From assembly GCA_933207985.1 (NCBI GenBank), contig OW240916.1:311846767-311910766 (forward strand): 64,000 nt of DNA. The letters run 5' to 3'. Each line of letters opens with the position of its first letter. Positions within the stretch are counted from its first letter, which is position 1. The notes beneath the pieces were generated by a model. That model did not search any database, was not told the DNA's origin, and saw only the letters and a list, made by a program, of their open reading frames with translations. Positions 44,817 through 55,854 of this stretch are shown one piece after another. Made by a program: the position numbers and the translations under genes. This stretch comes from Pelobates cultripes (Eukaryota > Chordata > Amphibia > Anura > Pelobatidae).

Positions 44817-45700
44817 CATATGTATATATATTTGTGGTCGTTTAAAATAAGCTGAGTTAAAGTAATGGTGGTGTAAGTCGGTTGAGGTGTGCCCTATCTA
44901 AAACCTAGAGCGGTAAGAGCAAGACTCTAGCTATGAGTTGTACCGATGGACAAATACCTCTGCATGAGGATGGGTGTATGCCTTGCATGACTGAATTACA
45001 AATATACAATAAAATGGCAGACACCAATACTCTTAACAGCCAGTTGGGGAATAGAAACGTGATAAATTGATAGAAAGAATATTGAAATGTACGTATCTTG
45101 CCCAACTAGTGTGTGGTTGAGCTTGAGAAAGGAATATCATGGAGCGGTACCTTGATACACAATGGCAACGTTAATGGAAATATGTCCAGTATGGTGTAAG
45201 TGCTTATTGAGGTAAGGGTATAAAGTACCTGTGTTGTGGTTAAGGATTAAAGTGTGAACAACAGGATGATAAGCAGAGATAGTAGAAACCTAGATAATAG
45301 TAGAACTTATGATTGTCAATATGGATATGAAAGAGATACCTAGTAGTATTGTGTCTAATTATGAGTTCCCACTGTGCATCCTTCCACAAGAAGGACCTGA
45401 AGTATATATGAGAAGATTGGAACATCTCTAGTTTACTAGCAGGAAGCAAAATATGTAAGATCTAGTAAGTGCCTGGGACAGGAGTTGTGGATTATACAAG
45501 GCTTAGGTAAAACCGTGACAGACCGAGGTGGCCTGAATATGATTCAATGTGTAATTACATTGAATTCTTGTTTCTCTGGCGTGAAGAGAGAGGGTTGTAA
45601 AGGAAGGAATTGCGTGGGCATAACTAGGCTGAGAGGAATAGTCAACCGTAGTATGACAGGATTGTAGCTGACCATTGTACAGCTGGAAATGTTGTATGTA
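44814..45700. other. Unclassified sequence before the 338-bp repeat
   Basis: GT/GA-rich text similar in style to the following repeats but without a visible period. ORFs on both strands (45485-45756) lack motifs. Confidence 0.3.
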
Positions 45701-45752
45701 ATTTCCCAAATGTGTGGCAGAAATTGTGTCATAGTGGATTGCCCACAGAGAG

Positions 45753-46770
45753 CCATATGTAATGTATCGAGTGAAGGCCTAGTGAGGGCCGTGTATAGAG
45801 GTATTGCAGCGCAAGGCCAATATTACCAAGTGTAAGTCTCGAGCTGTCGAGTGTTTAATAGGGTGTATGTAAAGTAATGATTATGGCATGGATTAATGTA
45901 GGTTAATTGTACCAAAGTTGTAGAAATGGTCTGTGAATTGAGTATGGACATTATTGATGCTCTGTTATTCAATTTGTTTTTATTTATTTATTTTTACACT
46001 GAGTGGTGTACTTAAATGCAATATAAGAGGGCAATATATAACCCCCAAGCATCAGGAAGGACGGAATTAGGTTGTAACTGTGAGCCCACCTGGGACTCTA
46101 TGAAGCTTATGTAAGTGAAGGCCTAGTGAGAAGTGTCAAGATAGAGGAGTAGAAGGCCGAGAGAGCTCATTCCGATTCATGAGTAGCGGGGTGGCCATTT
46201 AAGGGCAGTATGAGAATTAGCGGTTGTATGAAGTGATATGATGTGGGTTGGTTAATGGTTGATGAGCTGTGGAGCAGTTGCAATTTACACAGTGATGCAA
46301 AATTGCAGACCTGCTCCATATCATAATGTGTATATAACCAACTTTAACCATGAGAGGACTGTTAATTAGAGATGATAATGATGAGACACTTGAGTAACAT
46401 GGCACTGATCGCAGTAGGTTGCTCACTGAGGGCCATATGAAGCATATGTTGTGGAAGGCCTAGTGAGGGCCTAATATAAACATATATGTGTGATGTCCTG
46501 CATCTCTCATGGGGACTTAATAATTTTACCTTTTCTTTTTCTTTTTTTTAATGAAAGGTTGGGCCTTTTTTTATTCTCTACATGTATGCAGTTACCACTC
46601 TATTAATAAGAATACATATTGTATGCACACTGTTTAGCACACCCTTTACTTTCCTATGATAGTGAAGGCCAAATGAGGGCCCAACATAACCATACCTAGA
46701 TGCAGTGTGGCCAAATGAGGGCCTAATGAGGTGCATAATGATACAATTAAATGGGGTTTAATGAATGTTG
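45753..46770 (+). repeat. Degenerate ~338-bp tandem repeat
   Basis: The anchor GTGAAGGCCTAGTGAGGGCC, with preceding GCC-ATATG-AAGC-TATG, recurs at ~45773, 46112 and 46451 (spacing ~338-340). Weaker copies GAAGGCCAAATGAGGGCC (46665) and GGCCAAATGAGGGCC (46713) follow at shorter spacing. Matching flanks include GGATTGCCCACAGAGAGCC, GGTTGTAACTGTGAGCCC and GGTTGCTCACTGAGGGCC. This looks like a decayed satellite or multimeric element. Confidence 0.5.
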
Positions 46771-46824
46771 AAAATATTTGAGTAGACCGGTTGCAATTTA
46801 GAATGTTATTGGTGACACCCAAGT

Positions 46825-47030
46825 GGCAGATCTAGTTCGTGATTTAACTCCTGAATGGCTGATAATTGAGCAGTGAGACTTCAGAGGCATGAGCTATGCA
46901 TTAATACTGCTTTATTAACCCCTTAAGGACACATGACGGAAATATTCCGTCATGATTCCCTTTTATTCCAGAAGTTGTGTCCTTAAGGGGTTAAGCTAAA
47001 GTTGTTTTGGTGCCTGTAGTGCCCCTTTAA
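46825..47030. mobile_element. T2-like MITE right half hosting a TTAA MITE
   Basis: The segment GATTTAACTCCTGAATGGCT, then GAGCTATGCATTAA, and the end GGTGCCTGTAGTGCCCC-TTTAA resemble the right half of a T2-type anuran MITE. A smaller TTAA-flanked element (46919-46990) sits inside. The left half is not identified. Confidence 0.45.
46919..46990. mobile_element. 72-bp palindromic MITE with TTAA duplication (piggyBac-like)
   Basis: Ends CCCCTTAAGGACAC and GTGTCCTTAAGGGG are perfect inverted repeats. The inner hairpin ATGACGGAAATATTCCGTCAT is palindromic. TTAA flanks both sides (46915-46918 and 46991-46994). The start of a similar family (TTAACCCCTTCCCGATCG) is seen at 63900. Confidence 0.75.
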
Positions 47031-48114
47031 AATAACCAAATAGTAACATACCAAAAATGTTTGTAGCCACTTTCTAAAGCATGATAAAAAAAAAGATGAA
47101 AGCTTTTTTACTTAACCTACCGGCAAGAAGTACACATTGAAACATGAATTTATATATGAATATGTGGATAAGATCTTTTGAAAATCAAGTAAAATAAAGT
47201 ATTAAACAAATTTAAAAAAAACTTGATCATTTAGAAAGTTCCTACAAATGTGTTTAACTTATAGCATGGCAACCATTTATCAATCACCTATTGAATAATC
47301 TATGTTTGTCCCTGGAAGGGTATATTTCAAGAAACACAATTGGCCATATGAAATTGTAAATACCTTCTCCCTCCAGTAGAGGGAGTGCAGGATCTTTACA
47401 TTCAGGAGGAGTTTGTTTACAGCACAGTCATCTGCATCAGTTACAAGCATAACAAAAATCTGATACAGAGACGAGATGTTTTAGACAGTCCTATAACACA
47501 GACACATTATATCAAAGGAAAAGCTGTTCTAAATAAAAACAGAATTATGATAAAAGGCTACAAGACAGGGATCCTTAAACAGAATGGCCTATAATGAATG
47601 CATATTTTTTTAAATAATCAATACAAAATATATTTGTCAAAAGCTTTTTAATATCCTGTTATGTGTCACCTTAGTAATATATATTACCTTGCTACCTTGA
47701 TGGTAGCATCATAAAAATGTCTGCAGCAAAAAAGATCTGCAGCAATGTATTTTTTTGCAACAAAATATATTCTTACTTTATGATTTTATAAACCAAATTC
47801 ATAAAATCTAATTTTTCCCTTCGGACCTTTTAAGAAAATGCAGTTTATACTTATTGTATCAATGTATAGAATGTAAGATAATTAACAGAAAACAGAACAG
47901 AATTTTACAGTGCAGTTTATATGTAGAAGAGATGGAACACTGAATGTAAAATATTACTGGGTTTATGCAAAGCAGAAACTATATATTTAATGTATTGTAC
48001 TGAAAACGGACCACATTAAACATGGAATCCAGTAAGGAATTTCATTGGCCACATACTTGGTGAAAGTGTACTGTAAAGGAATTTGATTGGCTACATGCAC
48101 AGTAGTATAGTTAC
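47031..48114. other. AT-rich non-coding stretch
   Basis: Nothing recognised; the 69-codon ORF at 47385-47594 lacks motifs. Confidence 0.35.
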
Positions 48115-48250
48115 TATACCGTATAGCGTGGGATAGGCATAAGGCTATCCTAACTATAAGATAAGGCCAGGGACTAATGAAAGTATTTAGAAAATTGGGC
48201 AGACTAGATGGGCCGAATGGTTCTTATCTGCCGTCACATTCTATGTTTCT
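48115..48250 (+). mobile_element. LINE/SINE 3'-end fragment (GATGGGCCGAATGG family)
   Basis: The sequence GGGCAGACTAGATGGGCCGA followed by ATGGTTCTTATCTGCCGTCA and ATTCTATGTTTCT is a 3' end common in anuran genomes, where the last octamer is often repeated. Only the 3' part is present. Its parent class (CR1-like LINE or a SINE using that tail) is not decided. Confidence 0.5.
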
Positions 48251-49740
48251 AGTATTGATATATGCAGTGTGCTTTGGAGGAATTCGATTGGTCATTTGCA
48301 AAGTAGAAATTATGAACGCAGTGTATTGAGAATAAATTTGACTGGGTGCAAGAAAAGTATAATCTATGTGTTTAGTGAATAAATAAGGGGGTTTCATAGC
48401 CTACATACAGTGAATACATGAGTATAAAGTGAATTGTACTGAGATTTCATATACCACGTGCAAAGTAAGAGTCATGTATCAATCTAAATACAATTAAAGG
48501 AATGAATTGCCTTTAAACTGGTTTATGAGCATGATGACAATGCGTGGGGAAATGCAATTATTATAAATATACGTCAGTCCTTTATAATCCTTAATATAAT
48601 TCCATAAATTAATTTGGGTGTGATTTTTTCCTTCACACCTCTTCCTAAAATAACAGAAGTGAATTTTAGTTTTAACATCAGTCTAAGGTTCAGGATTTGT
48701 GTAATTAACCTGTAATCAACCAATTAACACAGCCTACCAAGGAGCAACGTGCTACATTATGTGTCTAATATCTAGTGGTAAGTTGTATTTTTTACATAAT
48801 GGTAACATCATATTGCTACCCTGTTTTTATTTTATGTTAATGCCTTTGTTTAAATGATAAATTAAAATAATATGTGTTACATGAAAAAAAGTCCCATATA
48901 ACCTGTTTTCATCTATTTTGCATTATTTCCCATTTACGAGATAATACCATATTTTTTTACAGATAGATTAGTATTTTGAACCATGATGATTTTCAACAAA
49001 TGACTTATCTTTGATTTAATTAATAAAATAAAAACGTGGTCAGCATTCTTTAAAAGAAGTAAAATTCCTTATTTGATACGTCTATTGTATAAGAACCTTC
49101 ATTTGCTGCAAGCCAATATGTCAAGTCAATAAAGCCCAACACCAATGTGTATTGTGACTTACGCACATGCACTTTTTAATCTTCATACCATTCAGTGTTT
49201 GAAAATACCCTTGATGTATTATGTGTAGCAGAAAGAAACAGCTACACAACACAGAAAAAGCCAATCAAAGCCAGTAACTATGTTTGGGATGTTAGGCAGG
49301 TTAACCTAAAGAAATAATAAATAAAATAAGTTGGATATATTATTATAGGCAGACTGGGGAGTCCAGCATGCTCTTTTCTGGTCTCCCGATTTACTCAATA
49401 AATACTGTTCCTGAGTGGCTTAGTGCCAATGTAGGTTTTACTGTAAAGATATTCATATGTTTCTTAAATGGCCTAAAGTATGGCTCACTCTTTTACAAAA
49501 TATATAATTATGAGAATATGGAAGCTCAATAGTTCGTTCTAAATTATCAAACAATGTTGACTAGCAGTAACAAACGATGGTGACTGGCAATGTAATTGTC
49601 CATTATTACCTTAGATATGAAAATGGCAGTAAATGATAAGAAAGCATTGCATAGCAAGTCAGAAACGATGAGAGATACTCTACTAGTATAAAGACATATA
49701 ATATACAATAATAATCCAATAGTTATAATGTCTGAAAACT
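48251..49740. other. AT-rich non-coding stretch
   Basis: Nothing recognised. Confidence 0.35.
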
Positions 49741-49850
49741 CCTTCTAATAATTATTATTACTATTTATGTAGCGTCATTATTTTCCACAGCACTTTGCTA
49801 TTATAGAAGAAAGCTCTACTCAAATAAGCTTACAATCTATGAGGATGAAA
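49741..49850 (-). mobile_element. L2/CR1-type LINE 3' UTR fragment
   Basis: TTATTATTACTATTTATGTA, then CAGCACTTTGCTATTATAGA and AGCTTACAATCTATGAGGA match in order the segment at 43187-43335 (TATTTATAAAGCGCC, GTAGCGCTGTACAATGG, GAGCTTACATGCTAGAGG). A short, diverged copy of the same tail. Confidence 0.5.
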
Positions 49851-50073
49851 TAAAAAAAAAGAAGAGACATTTTACAATCGAGGCTCCCTTGAAGGACATC
49901 TAAAAAAAGCTACATATAAAGCAAATCTTTTTTTAATTACTATTTTCAGGTTCTTGTGGCAAATCCTTTAAACAGGAATGGGAGATCTTACAATTAAAAA
50001 AACAATTTAAATATTTTGAAAACAGCCAAGAAAAGTTATGTTTTTATGAACATTTTGATCAGGTACAGTACAG

Positions 50074-50250
50074 ACTGGTGAGATAGCTCAGTTGTCTAAT
50101 GCACCATCAGTAGAATCTGTTCATCCCTTGGGTCGTAGGTGCAAATCCTAGCACGGTTTATCCTTCCGAGGTAGATAAAATAAGTACCATTAAATTGGGT
50201 ACTAGTAAATACCCCGGATGTTGGGCTAAAGTATGATATAAGGTATTTAT
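50074..50250 (+). mobile_element. tRNA-derived SINE
   Basis: The head reads GAGATAGCTCAGTTGTCTAA (box A region, 50080-50099) and has the box B GGTGCAAATCC at 50138-50148, the usual ~45-bp spacing. It is not a gene: the acceptor stem does not close and a non-tRNA body follows (TCCTTCCGAGGTAGATAAAA, then GAGTACC-type words and CCCGGATGTTGGGCT). RNA polymerase III transcription is known for such heads. The tail end near 50250 is approximate. Confidence 0.75.
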
Positions 50251-50722
50251 AAAAGAAAACTGAGTAATCTGAATGTACGTTTCCTGTTTAACGACTTTGT
50301 TGTTATTAATAAAGTTTGTGTCTACCCACATTCATTTTATAAAAGTTTGAAAAGAAAAAAAAATGTATTCAGCCAATCAGAAAGATGAATTCAATTGCCT
50401 GCTATTCTAAATGTTCTAAATAATGGTCAGTGGAAATCTTTAGAAAAAAATACACAAAAAGAAAATGGCATTTCTATTCCATTATACAATTTTGTGACCT
50501 ACTTTGAAACGAAAGTTATATTTTTGTGCCGCAACGGTGCTAATACTGTATAACAAGAAAAACTCTCTTAGGGGGTGTCATTTCTCTCCTGCAATGATAA
50601 ATGCAATGAATCGTTTAGAATTAATTAAAACTTCTGCTGCCTTTATGTAGAATAAAACATGTTCCAGTCAAAACAGTTCTTGAAATATTTACAAAGGAAA
50701 CACACTAATGGGGATACAGGGG
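50251..50722. other. AT-rich spacer
   Basis: Nothing recognised. Confidence 0.35.
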
Positions 50723-50776
50723 ACCCATTGTACGGAATTTGTTGGCGCTATATAAATATAATAATAATAATAATAT
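50723..50776 (+). mobile_element. L2/CR1-type LINE 3' tail, plus strand
   Basis: CCCATTGTACGGAATTTGTT followed by GGCGCTATATAAATA and (ATA)n is the reverse complement of the tail at 43190-43250. This copy is limited to the last ~55 bp. Confidence 0.6.
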
Positions 50777-51371
50777 TGTTTCCATGATTCTCCTTGACAA
50801 TACATTTGGAGATTGTGTCCCTCTATAGTTCCAAGTTGGGAATCTCTAAAAAAGTTTTATATTCACATCTTACTATAACAAGGACATAAAGTAGCTTAGC
50901 CAGGGACAATGTCTCAGATGGTAAAGATATTGCAACTGAACTTTCTACTAGGGACAAACAAGAGCCTATTCACTAAAATACAAACTGTACCAGCAATAGA
51001 ACATCTATTGAAGACTGATTGGTGGCCACAGTTTGGCTGATTTTATCAAATATAATGTATTCAGCTATTAATAAAAGGCAGGTCTGTGCTTCTGTTCAGC
51101 TGGTGCTTGGATGCTTTTTGAAATTAGTTAGCTGTTTTACAAACAACTGAATTAATATTGAATTACTATTGAATTGCAAACTACTGAAAATTTGTTCAAT
51201 TCATAAATGTGAATTCAATACCTCTGATTCTGATACAGGCCCTATAATTGCACTCATAAGTCTAAGCCACCTCACCATAAGTCACCCTAGTACTACCCCT
51301 AATTCTGTAAAACTCCCCTTAAATCCTACACTTACCTATGTGGTGGTCCTCTCACAGGATACTGACTTTTG
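50777..51371. other. AT-rich spacer
   Basis: Nothing recognised; the 68-codon ORF at 51169-51375 lacks motifs. Confidence 0.35.
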
Positions 51372-51658
51372 TTAAAGGGATTCTACACAACCATGAAAAA
51401 ACAGTTTCCTGGAGTCCCCCCCCCCCTCCCCCTTGCTCCCCATCCCACATTGCTGAAGGGGTTAAGTTGTCTGAGAAGCCAGAAGTCCCTCTAGTAGCTG
51501 TCTACTAGCCACTAGAGGAGGACTTAACCCTGCAAGGCAATTATTGCAATTTATAAAAAATGCAACAATTACACTTGCAGGGTTAAGGGTAATGGGAGTT
51601 GGCACCCAGACCACTTCAATGGGCTGACGCGGTCTGGGTGCCTACAGTGTCCCTTTAA
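51372..51658. mobile_element. T2/Kolobok-like MITE, copy 4
   Basis: It opens TTAA-AGGGATTCTACACAACC and closes GTCTGGGTGCCTACAGTGTCCCTTTAA. The interior has an inverted pair (AAGTCCCTCTAGTAGCTGTC against CTAGCCACTAGAGGAGGACTT) and a C-run (51416-51431). It belongs to a different subfamily from 44221 but shares TTAA-AGGGA ends. Confidence 0.6.
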
Positions 51659-52611
51659 GCATAATAGTAATTCTATTTGCATAATATATAGACACAAAAG
51701 AAAAGTGTGATCTAACAAACAAGAAGTGACAAGTTTAATTAGCGTCTCAGTGATTAAAAACCAAATATTTAAATATCATAGGTCTGCTTAAAGTCCCTGA
51801 AAAAAACACACATTTTGAAGAAGAACATCATATAAGAACTGTTAAATAAGTAGTTAAATCAATAAACGCATACAGATGTGTAATGGACATTTAAATAAAG
51901 AATCCTTAACCCGACTTTGGTATAAAAAGGTTAATGGTTGGTATCTCGTTAATTGTTCATTATAGATAGTGAGTCTGTACCCACTGCATTTCTATGACAT
52001 TTTCCCACTGACATATCTCTCGTCTTCCATCCATTTTCCTTTGTGTTCCTGCAACTTCTTGTATATGCTTTCTAGTCTACATATTGCTTCCTACAAATAT
52101 TAAAAAATGTAATAATGAAATGTAGAAAGTAGTCGAAAATAAGTGTAGTACAAGTGTGCTGGATAGAATGCTCAAATGACTCAGAAACCCATAGCCACCA
52201 AAGTGGCTGGAAAGGCACGTAAACAAGGCCCAAAGACCAGCTCAAATGTCCCAGAGGTTCCTCAACGCCCTGTTTCAGGTCTGGATTCTTGGCAGAAGGT
52301 TATGTTCTTCCCTGGTGTAGTCCAAAGTTGAAAGTAAGAACTCAGTGTTTGACCAGTTTAGTCTGCTATAGACTTTCCAAAGAAGAGCTTGTTCTTTGAG
52401 TGTAACTTATGTACAACATTACAAAATTACAAGCCATAGTAAGTCAACATAAAACTTACTTGTTTGTCTTTGTAGGTTGTTGAATGGCAGTAGTAAAGTC
52501 TTACAGAGTTAATCTTTATTTTTTGGTAGCGTCTAATTGATTGAGGTGGAGTAACACCTGCAGCAGCAGAGGGATTAATCTTCATATTTGCAGTGTTTCA
52601 TAACAAAATGT
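51659..52611. other. AT-rich non-coding stretch
   Basis: Nothing recognised. Confidence 0.35.
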
Positions 52612-52676
52612 GTGGCATCATGACCACTTCAAATCGCTAAAGTGGTTATGGTCCTTGGAGTAACATTTAAAGGCTT
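52612..52676. mobile_element. MITE end fragment (GTGGTTATGG family)
   Basis: ATGACCACTTCAAATCGC is followed by its inverted match TAAAGTGGTTATGG, then CCTTGGAGTAACATTTAAAG. It resembles the edge of the unit at 34150-34560. Only one end is visible. Confidence 0.4.
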
Positions 52677-53760
52677 TTTTTTTGCACATATTACAATCAT
52701 TCTTTGTATATTTCTTTGACCTTTTTAAATATCTTTACACCCCCAATCTGCTCCCATTTCACCAATGGATCTAAAACATATGCATGCAAAGTGTATTCTA
52801 TTTTTTGTGACCTCTGCATTTTTTTTAAAGTTGATTTTAATTTTGTTAATGTTATTTTATTTGTAGGTTGTAAAAGGAAAAATAATGACACCTGTTTAAA
52901 ATGCATCTTTTACACGTTTGAGTGAAATAGTGCCTTCTACCTTTATGTGTGAAAATAATGCTGAAAAATGTCTATCATTACATAAAAAGTGCACTAATGA
53001 ATAAAATATTGATATCCTACAATGGGTGGAATATATATTTTTTTCTGCACAAAAAGCTATAAAATGCAGGAACCCGAAAGACTTTTTGTCTGGGATTGTA
53101 ATAAGAAATCCATAAATATCAGTAATGTGCAATTATTCAAGATACAACCTATATATATTGACTACAAAATGCATTTGCTTTTTATGGAACTTAACATAAA
53201 ATGCATCAATCATTATGCAATTAGTTCCACAATCTATCACTAATTAAAATTCTGCTGTGTATTGCCCTACATGATAGAATACTATTGTGTTGGTCTTCAA
53301 AGGCATCTCCTTAACGACAATCCAATTTAATACTTCAATTGATGCGTTTGTACATAACCTTACATGATTAGCAACCGCAATATTTAAAATGTTTCCAGTT
53401 TGCAAATATATTTCGATGTCATAGTAGATTTCATAGAGGAACCCACTGAACCTTTTTAAAGGACCATAAATGAAACAGTGTTTAGGCTGGTAACTTGTGT
53501 CACCGTACCAATGCTCCACCTTCTTCCCGTAGACTCATGACGTAGTACCTGTTGTGATGTGACTGCTCCCCCAATAACATTAAAGATAATGATCAGATGA
53601 TGCTGTAGTTCTGGTTCCATGGCTTTGGTGATACACTGTGGATAGTTGATAGTTGATACCTTGTGAGATCCAGAGAGTGAAATTTCAAACTAATCCACTA
53701 TGTAGTAATACTGGTATTTATACTGTATATAGCTATATATAGATGGCTGGACAGACAGGC
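52677..53760. other. AT-rich non-coding stretch
   Basis: Frames at 52697-53132 and 53244-53519 (-) and 52704-53243 (+) have no recognisable domains. No gene called. Confidence 0.35.
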
Positions 53761-53763
53761 AGC

Positions 53764-53879
53764 GATAGATAGATAGATAGATAGATAGATACACATGGAT
53801 ATTAACAGTCATTTGGAAAAGAAAGTACACCCAATTTGAATGATAATCATGATAGATAGATAGATAGACAGACAGATAA
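53764..53879. repeat. Two (GATA)n tracts
   Basis: GATA repeats at 53764-53792 and 53851-53879 (with GACA variants), ~60 bp apart. Confidence 0.85.
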
Positions 53880-53915
53880 TCCTCGAATGGAACCAGGAGG
53901 TGGAGTTTCTCCCAC

Positions 53916-54009
53916 TCTCTGTAGCTATGGTTACTGGATTCGCTTCATTCCTACACAGAACATTCTCAATGTAGGAACAAAATGCATTTGGTAACCATAG
54001 CTACACAGA
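53916..54009. repeat. Inverted repeat, possible small MITE
   Basis: TCTCTGTAGCTATGGTTAC (53916-53934) pairs with GTAACCATAGCTACACAGA (53991-54009), with one mismatch over 19 bp. A second inner pair CTACACAGAACATTC and CTCAATGTAGG is weaker. No border duplication could be fixed. Confidence 0.55.
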
Positions 54010-54221
54010 ATAAGAGAAATGGTTTAGTACAGGGACTATCTGAGTGCACAAGGTGTCTCTGAGTGTTGTCATTGGGACTGCTTGGAGAGGTATTTTGGTG
54101 TCATAAAACCCACTTACAGTTGATCGGTGTGAATCTGCAAAGGAGAAGTGCTTACTAACACAGATTTAGACAGATTGGTGAACAAATATGCGGGCAAAAA
54201 CATTTTTGTTCAGTGTACATA

Positions 54222-55748
54222 CAGGGAAGGAAAAAAGTATTTGATCCCCTACTGATTTTCAGCTTTTGCCCACTGAAAAAGAAATGATCAGTCTATAATT
54301 TTAATGGTAGGTGTATTTTAACAGTGAGAGAGAATAAAAAATAAAAAATCCAGAAAAACGCATGTCAAAAAAGTAATACATTGATTTGCATGTCAATGAG
54401 TGAAATAAGTACTACGACTTAGTACTTGGTGGCAAAACCCTTGTTGGCAGTCACAGACGTGCAGAGGTCAGACATTTCTTGTAGTTGGCCACCAGGTTTG
54501 CACACATCTCAGGAGGGATTTTGTTCCACTCCTCTTTGCAGATCCTATCCAAGTTAATAAAGTTTCGAGGCTGACATTTGGCAACTCAAACCTTCAGCTC
54601 CCTCCACAGATTTTCTATGGGATTAAGGTCTGGAGACTAGCTAGGCCACTCCAGGACCTTAATGTACTTCTTCTTGAGCCACTCCTTTGTTGCCTTGGCT
54701 GTGTGTTTTTGGTCACTGTCATGCTGGAATACCCATTCATGACCCATTTCCAATACCCTGGCTGAGGGAAGGAGGTTCTCACCCAAGATTTGACAGTACA
54801 TGGCCCTGTCCATCGGCCCTTTGATGCGGTGCAGTTGTCCTGTCCCCTTAGCAGAAAAACACCCCCAAAGCATAATGTTTCTACCTCCATGTTTGACGGT
54901 GGGGTGGTGTTCTTGGGGTCATAGGCAGCATTCCTCCTCTTCCAAACACAGTGAGTTGAGTTGATGCCAAAGAGCTCGATTTCACCCAGTTCTCCTCTGA
55001 ATCATTCAGATGTTCATTGGCAAACTTCAGACGGGCCTGTACATGTGCTTTCTTGAGCAGGGGGACCTTGCGAGCGCTGCAAGATTTCAGTCCTTCACAG
55101 CGTAGTGTGTTCCTAATTGTTTTCTTGGTGACTATGGTCCCAGCTGCCTTGAGATCATTAAAAAGTTCCTCCCGTGTAGTTCTGGGCTGATTCCTCACTG
55201 TTCTCATGATCATTGAAACTCCATTAGGTGAGATCTTGCATGGAGCACAAGACCGAAGGAGACTATTATTTTGTGTTTCTTCAATTTGCAAATAATTGCA
55301 CCAACTGTTGCACCAACTTGTAGCCCATTCCAACCTTGTGTAGGTCTACAATCTTGTCCCTGACATCCTTGGACAGCTCCGCCATGGCAGAGAGTTTGAA
55401 ATCTGATTGATTGCTTCTGTGGACAGGAGTCTTTCATACAGGTGACGAGATGAGATTAGGAACACTCCTTTTAAGAGAGTGCTCCTAATCTCAGCTCGTT
55501 ACCTGTACAAAAGACACCTCGGAGCCAGAAATCTTGCTTATTGATAGTGGATCAAATACATATTTCACTCAATTACATGCATTACTATTTATACCTTTTT
55601 TGACATGCGTTTTTCCAGATTTTGTTTTGTTATTCTGCCTCTCGCTGTTAAAATACACCTACCATTAAAATTATAGACTGATCATTTTTTTTGTCAGTGG
55701 GCAAACGTTGAAAATCAGCAGGGGATCAAATACTTTTTTCCCTCCCTC
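54222..55748 (-). mobile_element. Tc1-like transposon, DD34E, full length but dead
   Basis: Length 1,527 bp between TA dinucleotides (54220-54221, 55749-55750). Ends are CAGGGAAGGAAAAAAGTATT and, inverted, GAGGGAGGGAAAAAAGTATT, and sub-terminal inverted repeats continue (TGATCAGTCTATAATTTTAA and its complement), ~140 bp in total. The transposase frame on the minus strand is broken. The deleted copy at 17947-18985 is a relative. Confidence 0.9.
54600..55437 (-). pseudogene. Tc1-like transposase, DD34E, inactivated
   Basis: N-terminal DNA-binding pieces ([39 protein letters not shown]) lie at 55210-55437 and 54881-55333. The core continues as [19 protein letters not shown] and [20 protein letters not shown] (54637-54873). 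After EWPS a TAG stop replaces the usual Gln codon before SPDLNPIENLW. From the Asp in HDSDQKH to that Glu there are 34 residues, hence DD34E. Frameshifts also separate the N-terminal and core pieces (the segment after [12 protein letters not shown] runs into FGRGGMLPM). Not functional. Confidence 0.85.
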
Positions 55749-55854
55749 TATGTACACTGAACAAAATTATGAACGCAACATTTTTGTTTTTGCCCACATA
55801 TTTGTTCACAAATCTGTGTTAGAGAGCACTTCTTCTTTGCATATTCACACCGAT

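Larger units (their letters stand above)
54123..55854. mobile_element. Palindromic MITE with a Tc1 element at its centre
   Basis: The arms are 54123-54219 and 55751-55854. The right arm reads TGTACACTGAACAAAATTAT, then ACATATTTGTTCACAAATCT, then GCACTTCTTCTTTGCATATT; the left arm is its reverse complement with a short deletion. Words such as ACTGAACAAAA and CAAATCTGTGTTAG are widespread in frog and fish MITEs. The two termini face each other and the Tc1 is inserted between them. Confidence 0.65.

Noticed and set aside
50074..50148. Possible tRNA gene
   Set aside because: Boxes A and B are present but the acceptor stem does not pair and a SINE body follows.
53244..53519. 91-codon minus ORF of normal composition
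   Set aside because: No recognisable motif, splice signals or repeat relation; likely chance in this amount of DNA.
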